From the NCBI GenBank assembly GCA_940671915.1, contig CALNVZ010000218.1:38773257-38837256 (forward strand): a stretch of DNA of 64,000 bases, read 5' to 3'. Origin of the DNA: Paracentrotus lividus. Its lineage: Eukaryota > Echinodermata > Echinoidea > Camarodonta > Echinidae. Below, piece after piece: positions 53,601 to 62,600 of the stretch; position 1 is the stretch's first letter, and every line of letters begins with the position of its first letter. Both the position numbers and the translations under genes were made by a program. The notes under the pieces are model-generated. The model was not told where the DNA came from, made no database searches, and saw nothing but the letters and a program-made list of their open reading frames with translations.

Positions 53601-56600
53601 AGGTCAAAAGAGTCAAGGTCATTCCAAGTCACTTTTTAGCGCTAAATATCATGTAAAAGGAGTGTAATCTCCTGTTTGCTTTCACTTATAATTGAAATTA
53701 GTAAAGATTGTTGATACAGAACTTTGTGTCACTCTACGATATAGCAATATGCTAATTAGGGTGCAGTTTTGGTAGTAACATTTGAAGGGTCAAACGGTCA
53801 ATAGGTTCATGTTGGCTAAATCATGTAATAATATGTATTCATGTGTTGTTCATCTGTATAACTTGGAAATTGTAGCATTCTTAAAGAATTGGGTCATAAT
53901 GTTTCAACATTGCGCAATATATGAGCAGGTTTGCTGTAGTAAATTTGTAGGTCAAAGGTAGTGTCATAATGTCTAAAACTTGTTAAAGTGATGTAATTCC
54001 TTTGTCTGGGCATAATTGACAACCACTATAGATATGGCAACCAAACTTGATTCAATTGTTGTTGGGCAAATAAACCTATAAGTTTTGGTGTCAAACATTT
54101 GACAGTTAAAGGTCGAGAGTCAATAGATATCAAAATCCTATGAAAATGATGAGAAATTTTTTCTCCTAAGCCATAACTTGAGATCAACTAGAAGAATTGT
54201 CAGAAAACTTTTACCTGTAATGATACTCAGGCAATGAACTTAGCATGATACTAAGGCATGGACATCGGTGACAACAATTTAAAGGTCAAAGGTCAGAGGT
54301 CAGTAGATGTCAAGAGTGCTCCATGCTCCAGATGTCAAAATTTATTGTCCGAGACAAAGATGATCGGATATTTGTTTTGCCCCTTTTCGTGGCCCGGCAA
54401 GCCGCTGAGCACGCCAGAATTACGTTGCTATCCACCTCTTGTTGAACGGAACAGGGAAGCAGCAACTACCATTTTTTAAAGTCTTTTGGTATAGCCGGCT
54501 GGGGATCAAACCACGACCTCCCAATTATGAGGCGGACGCTCTCTCTATCATTGAGCCAATTCGAATCCTGGAAAATGTGATACATTTATTTTATATTTAG
54601 CCATAATTCGAGAAACACTAGGAATGCTGACCATTTCATATTATATTGATATTGAGGCGATAAACATAATCTACGTAGGTGCCAACCAACAGGTCAAGGT
54701 CGGTCGTAGATGTTAAAAAATCCACAAAAGCCACATGCAATGAAATTTTGTTCATTAGATTATGTATTGAAAGATAAATACTGGCAGAGATGACAACTAT
54801 ATTTTGAAGGTCGATTAGTAGATGTGTGACAGAGCTTGTAATTATAGCATAATGTGAACGACTGAGAAGTGTAAACCTATTTGTTTCAGTCCATGTTGAA
54901 GCAAACTCAATGAACTTAAAAATGTTGAGGGTAAAAGGTCAAAATCCTTGACAATTTATAAGTTTAATTTTTACCTTTTGCGTAACTTCTAGAAATTAAG
55001 TAATTGCGACCAAACTTGGATTAATGTGTCAGTGAAGAAAGTTTACATACATGTGATAAGAAACAATATAACTACGATTTCTACCACCATAAGAACGTTG
55101 GGCATAATTTATTTTGATAAATATTGTTAGGTATAATGGTACAGTATTTACTTTGAATTCCAAGAGTATTTCTTCATAAAAAAATATCTAGAAACATATA
55201 TATGGTTGATCTTACTTCAGTTTGGATAAATTCAATGGGTCAGAATTTTACATACAATTAACCCAAATTGGTGATGGTGTTTCCTATATTTTTATTTATT
55301 TTTTTTATTTTTTATTTATTTTTTTACTTGTTTGAGCTGTCAACGAGCTTTCTGTATACTTCTCCTGAGATTATTGTCCATTCCACATGCAAGATTGCAA
55401 CCATTCAGTCCCATTTGCAGATTTAATTGGGTGAAAACCATTGTTAGGTCTGCCCATATTATATAGTTTCTACAGGGATCTGGTCTAGAATGTGACAACC
55501 CCTCCATAATCTCCCCTTCTCTCTGTTTTATCCAGTATAAAATAATTTAAATAAACGAATTTTGGGCTTTTGTGTTGACTGAAGACTCAATTTTGATATG
55601 GTGCCAACTTTCAGGATGGCATAATAATGCTACATGCTCCAACAGCGCACTACAGAAACAATGTATAAACAACATTGATAAACCCTGCAGATTGTAAAAT
55701 GTAATGTTGGAGCATGTAGCATCTCATCAATATGCAAGCCTTAAAGTTGGAACCATATTAAGATTGAGTCTTTGATTACCACAATAACCCAAACATCAAT
55801 TTAAACTAATTTTAGAGTCCAAAGAGAGAAAAGGTGGATTAAGGAGAGGTTGTCACATATTTAGACCAGATCCCTGTAGAAAACATATGGGTAGACCCCA
55901 AAAATTGAATTCGCCCAATGAAACCTGCAAATGGGACTGAATTGTTGCAATCTTGCTGGAGGAATGGACAGAATCTCAGGAGAAGTATTTAGAAACCTCG
56001 TTGAAAACTTCAACTAGTGAAAAAAAAAGGAAAATAAAGCAATATACAGGTAATACCATCACCAATTTTGGTTAGTGTATGTAAACTGTTGACCAACTGA
56101 ATTTATCCAAACTGATGTAAGATCAACCATATATATGTTTCTAAGATATTTTTTATGCAAATATACTCTTTGAAATCAAAGAAGATACCAAACCTAACTA
56201 TATTCTATCAAAATAAATGATGCCAATGTTCTTATGGTGGTAAAAATAGTTTTATATGTTTTCTTACAGGTGTATGTGAATTTTTGGCCTCAATGTAAGT
56301 AGAGTTACACTCAATCGTAGATTGATCTACCTATCTTTTATGTTACAGGCATAGACCTATACAAAATAAAGTAATAGCCATAATAAAATCTATCACAGAT
56401 AAATCCCGACCTTTCATTTTCTACCAAAACTCGATCAGCATAATGTAGGTCTACAAATTTTGGTAAATAATCAATGCGATATTACTTTGGAATCCCTTCA
56501 AATAATTCACGTTTCATGGCGGGTCCACGCAGGGGAGCAGGGGATGCGCCCCCTCTTTTTTAAGTCCTGAATCTATACCACTGCGCTTTTTGCGGGTAAC

Positions 56601-59600
56601 AGGATATTTAATGATTTTTACATATTTAAGACTTTTGGTGACCTATGACGTTTATAGTGTTACATGTACCATCATAATTATATTCAGCAAGGCTAGGTTG
56701 AAAGTCATTTTTATAGTGATTCTTAACTTCATCATGGAACAAAGCACATGTATATGCACATGTATATCATTATCTTGATGTAGATACATGTAGCTTCCCA
56801 AAAGATCAATGTATCATATTTTGTCCCTCTTTATACATAATCAACCGAACTTTTAAATATCATTAATGAAACAAATTTATTGTCATCTTCTGAGTAAATG
56901 TGTCTTTTGTCATGTGAAATTGACTTTATAAACTCTTGAAACATAATGACAATCATCAACTATCATGAAGTACATTAATCATCAAGTGCTTGTGAAGTAA
57001 TTGTGAAGACAATGTATTTTTTTATTCTGACAATGCAGCAATACACATACTGTGTCCTTTTTTATTGCCAGAACAAAATGTAGTTTTTCATCATTTTTTT
57101 ACAGGAATTAGACATTTATTTAGTGACCTGACCTTTGCTTGCTTTTAAATATACATGATCAAAGTTTTGTTGAAATTCCCCAGGCTACACCAAAATCTTA
57201 TAAAATTATTTGTAAGATAGTCGCCACAAAATTGCTTCAGCAATTTTCAAGTTACGATGAAAAAAAAAATTAATTCATCGTTTTTAAATATTTGAAGTAT
57301 TTATTGACATCTGACCTTTGACCCTCAAGTAGTTACTGGTCATCAAAACCTTCAAAGTTCATTTCAACATCAACATTGCACTTAGTTTGGTTGACATTCT
57401 TTAGTGGATCTTCAAGTTATAGGAGGACAAAGAAATTTGTCCTCATTTTCACAGGTTTGGGACATTTATTGACCTCTGACCTTTGACCTGCAAGTGGTTA
57501 CTACCAACACCTGTTCATTTAATTGGCATATTGCTGAACATAATTGACCCAAGTTCTGTTAAGTATTATTTACTAATTTCAAGTTATAAGTGAAAACGAA
57601 CATGAGATTACATCATTTTACATGATTTTAGGCCCAAAAATGACCTTTATTGACCTTTGACCTTTTGACCCCTTTCCACCACTCGAAATCCTTAGGACTT
57701 TTGATATGTTTGTAGAGGAGACTTTACTGATCAAGATACATGTTTCAGACTTTCTGTTGCAATTAGTGTGAGGTTGACCCCTTTTTTGTCATAGATTGAC
57801 TATACTAGAAGTGGAAATTTTCGCGATGGCCTACTCGTGAAATTCGCGAAAATAAAGTCAACGCGTGCAGTACTAGTAAATGATTTTTACTGAAAAATTA
57901 CTTAATCTGGAAATGTCTTTGAACTATATAAATCAAATATTTTAACATATTTCTGCATTTTCTCTTTGACTTGCATTCATTCAGCAACCAGAGCACATCA
58001 GATTTCAATTTCCTCAATTTCAACTTGATTTCCCAAAAGATGAAATAAAGCTCCATCCAAAATCAATTTCTTACTATCACGAGACCCAATGTTCCAAATC
58101 CAATGCTCTCCATAGGCTATGAATGATTAAAAACTGAAACCTAAAGTAGACTTGAGAAGTACACATGTGCATGAAAATGTCACAAAAGTAATATTTTACA
58201 TTATCAAAACAAAGTATAAATTGCATTCCTTTTCTGCCAACCTATTTTTTTATATTTTTTAAAATTATTATTTTGGTATGTTTTATCAGTTTTCATAACG
58301 GATATTAAATTATAGTATAAAAGGATGAGTGGAATTGTGGAACATTTATTGAATAGTATTTGTTTGTATGCTTAGATATGCGCCAGGAGTGTCATTAATT
58401 CTGACAAACATGGCGTGGTATTCAAACTCAATATTATCATTTCCAGTTGTCTGTTTTTGACAATACAAAATTGGAAAATCTGTATCTCTGTTAATAGACT
58501 AAGAGAATTAAGTAAGTACGAAAGTACATAAAAAAAAAAAAATTTAACTATACTCACATGAAAGTACTATTCTAATACCATTCACAAACCGTTACGAACA
58601 AAAGAAATTGAAATATAGAAACAAACATCTTTCATCACCTAAAAAGATCTCTTCTAGTTTCTTTGAAGTGTCCTTTACATCTAATAAACAGGCCAAATAT
58701 AAATTCCTACAGGTACGATAGGGATTTCATTTCTTTCATTGATATGCTCTCGGTTTTTGATTCCCACCAGTTGTAACAATGTTACCTATGATTTCTACTC
58801 TAATTCAATCCAAACAATCTTGGGTATTTAGAACATCTCTATCACGAGACTTTCGTCAGCCTCTTAGCAAAAGGGCCTTACGGTTTTTAGTACGTATGAA
58901 CAATATAAATTATGGCCTAAAAAGGTTATTGTTAAAGCCCTTTTGGCATGAGGCCGACATCTAACACATGTGTGTATACCTCTATTTCTAACCCATTGTG
59001 TAAAGACTTTGTAGGTACTTCTTAAGAAGGCCATATGAAACCATAATATGTAGACCATTCGTAAATTCGCAAATTGGTTGATCATCTTGTCAAGGATATT
59101 ATTCAACTCCGTAAGCAACCCCACTATCGAAAGATGGTAAGAACGTCGTAAGAAAGCCGTAACAAGGTATGCTCCATCTACAATTCTTTACAAACTCTAG
59201 AACTTCAGAGATTTGTAGAAATGCATCCATTCTTCATACAACCCTTTTTCTCTACATAACAGGCCATAATAAATTTGTGAGTTTAAAAAGTAACATCATA
59301 GTGTAGACAGGTATCTAAACCACAAATTCCTCTAATTTGCCTCCATTGAAAGGGCAACAATCTCATCTGGGATACTATGTATCAAGTACTATGTATGCCC
59401 TTCTGCCATAACCATACTGGTGTAAATTTAAACTGTAGGCCTAATGAATTCTCTTATGTAGGATATTTCTATTTATTGGATTGGATTAACAAAAGCCCTT
59501 TTGCCTTAAAGGAGAATTGTACCTAATTTGTAGATAGTTGGCTTACTGTGGATGCAGAAAAATCAAATAAGCACATTAGTGAAGATTTGGTGAAAATCGG

Positions 59601-62600
59601 ATAAATGATAAGAAAGTTATGAGTATTTGAATATTGAGATCTCTAATGACATAGGAAATCTCCCATTGGCAACGCGGTCACCATTTGTGATGTCACAAAG
59701 GGAGAACTCCCCATATGGTGTGCACAAAAACTATTCATAATGTCTCTTTCTTTTCATTCTAATGATAGAACAGCTTTTCTTTTCACGATATATTATGACT
59801 TTTTCATATATTTACAAGTCATCTCATAAAAAGATTCTTTATTCTCCCTTTAGAATCAAGAAAAAAAAGGATTTTAATACAATGTGTACAATAGATATGG
59901 GAAAGATCTCCCTGCATTACATCACACATCATGGTCGCGTTGCCAATTGGAGGATCTCCATATCATAAGTGATCTCAAAATCTAAAAATTCATATCTCTC
60001 TTATTCATTGCCTGATTTTTCTGAAACTTTCCCAATATGTTTTGGGGCTTTGTCTCCATTCACTGAAGCCAAACCAATTTCTCTGAGGGGATAATTCCCC
60101 TTTTAATAATAAACATTAAAAGGAAATATTCAGAGTCAGATGATTGCAATACATGATGGGTGTATCAAAAGCCCTTTTGCCATAAACATTACAATACAAG
60201 TATGCCTACATTATTGGTGTTTCAAACACCCTTTATTTGAATGGAATATAGAGCGTAGGATGATATCAAATGCCCTTTTGCCATAAACATTGGACTGATG
60301 ATGCCAATACTGATACATGTGTAGGTGTATCAAATGCCCTTTTGCCATAAACATTGAATTGATTCTAGCAGGATGATGCCAATTGATGTGAGAAAGGAGC
60401 ATCTGTTCTCAAGAAATTGATTATGACATCTCTATAGGCGGTGTTGCACTAGCTCGAGCTATTTCAAATAGCGCGCTATTTGTGATCGGATGAATTAGCT
60501 CGATCAGAGCAAATCCGACTTTGTGGTCAAATAGCTCGCTAATTTGGAGGAAATCCAAGCCCGAGTCATCTTAGGTTTTTTTTTTTTTTAACTCGAGCTG
60601 GTTTGCAGTTTTAGCTCGAAATAGCGAGCTATTTTGCGCGGTGCTGCACTAGAAGCTAAATCCAAAAACGTGCACCTGCGAGTGTATACCTTAGCGGTAG
60701 TTACCAGTTACGCAATACACATTGAGCTTGTTAGTTCAAGGTCACGTCAGGTCATAAATGCGAAATTTTAAAATAGCTTGAGCTAGTGCAGGACCGGTTT
60801 CTTTTTTCGGGTCTTTTCCCCGATCCACCAATTAGCGCGCTATTTTTTAGCTCGAGCTAGTGCAGCCTCGCCTTATGAGAGCCCTCCTTTATATGGGTAC
60901 AATAAACAGGTACAGGTAAATGTACAGGACATAAACAGCCTTTGATACCCAATATGCCCATTCTTGTGGTTCTTGAATACATACTATGTTCAGGCAGAAC
61001 ACATTACTGTATAAGTGGTTATTTTCGCGAATTTCGTGAGTTGGTCATCGCAAAATTTTCCACTACAGTACAAGGTTATTTATAGTAATGAAGTCATCAC
61101 CAAAATCGTGAAATTATGCTCTCGCGAATTTCCCCAACTAGTCCAAAATGGCGGAAATATCTGTACGCGAAAAAATTGGCTTATACAGTATTGAATGTAA
61201 GACCTGGCACTTGCAGGTTGCATAGTGACTAGATAAATATAACTTCCACAAACAATACTTGTGGATATTAATCTTTAAAAAAATAAATAAATAATAAAAA
61301 ATACCACTTACAATGTATTATAAAGATTGGTTAAAAGAGACCCCCGCCCCCCAAGGAAAATTATACTAATAATGATAATAGATAAACAAAATATAATAAA
61401 TGAACAGCATTTAATAAAAACAGATAAATGGAAAATATAAATTTAAAAAGAAAGAAAGAAAAGGGATAAAAGATGAACAATACAAACTCCTCCCACTTCC
61501 CCTTATTGGGTGATCTTGTTATAAATTCTGTATTTCATTGGCATTGAGACCAATGTACATACAATCAATGGAATATCAAGGTGATGATGATCTGACTGAT
61601 AGACAATGACCCAGACAGGGGTAATTAATAGAACAGGTGTATTAATGGGGGATTACCCTTTAGATGACCTTAGATGGTCTTTACAGATCTCACAACAGAT
61701 CATGTAGGCTATACATCATTATAGAGATGTTCCAGTTCAGCCCCAGATTCCTTGGTTACTGCCCGATAGACTGCAGGGCTGATAAACAGCAGGCCCAATA
61801 CCGTTTGATTGTAATTTACCACGAAATCATTAAAAAAATAAAATACAAACAAAACGTTGTTTACATAAAGTCTAAAACAACTTATGATTACATATTATTT
61901 TTTTTTTAAACAGTGCATGTAGACAATATTGGCTATAATTTCATAGGTACATCGCTCAGTATGGGGGGGGGGGCTAAATTTACAGCATGGATGGGTTTTG
62001 ATAAGTTCATACTCAATTTGATTTAGTTTCTGTCATATTCCTTGTGTTATATTACAATGTAGATGCATTGAATGCTTGTAGGGGAGGAGCTGGGAGATAC
62101 ATGTACATATAGGCCATACACCTCGTTTACACTGTGACTCGGGTCGTGGGTTCAACATGGAAATCGTGCTCGACACAGCAATTTTATGTCATGTAAACAG
62201 GATCGGTGTGATCCGCGACACAGGTTCGACATGCCTTTTTTGCTCCGCCAAAAGCGTCGGTATCGATCCAGGAGGCGGGTTTGACTAGGCAATTTTTATG
62301 TCTGTAAACAGAAAGCTGTGTCGAAGTAGATGACCTTGAGGTCAGGTTTGGAATTTGGCTATACATCACAACACACATTAATGACGTCCCTTTACTTCCG
62401 GTTAAGATCTGGGAGTCATGTTGAACTCGCCTTTTTTGTTGTGTATAAACACGATCACAGGTTCACTCTTTGCAGTGTCGAACCCTCCCTGAGGATTCGA
62501 GACGAGAGCCGAGTCACAATGTAAACGCATTACATGTCAACCCTAAAAGTCTTTACAGTAGATACATAATTCATGTCAGTCAACCTAAACAAACGTTATT

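Larger units (their letters stand above)
53486..57808. mobile_element. 4.3-kb foldback element
   Basis: The left end (cctcacactaattgcaacag) and right end (ctgttgcaattagtgtgagg) are inverted, and pairing continues inward (aggattcgagtggtgg / ccaccactcgaaatcct; repeated aggtcaaaggtca / tgacctttgacct). No transposase seen. It contains a SINE and a Tc1-like foldback. Confidence 0.82.
53360..57873. mobile_element. 186-bp MITE split by a 4.3-kb foldback element
   Basis: 53,360-53,485 and 57,809-57,873 are the two halves of the MITE seen whole, inverted, at 61,005-61,190 (ttcgcg..., ggactagttgggg, ccttgtactg). Confidence 0.85.

Noticed and set aside
54495-54570. tRNA gene
   Set aside because: The A and B boxes are present, but the stems are imperfect and a SINE body follows, so a tRNA-derived SINE fits better.
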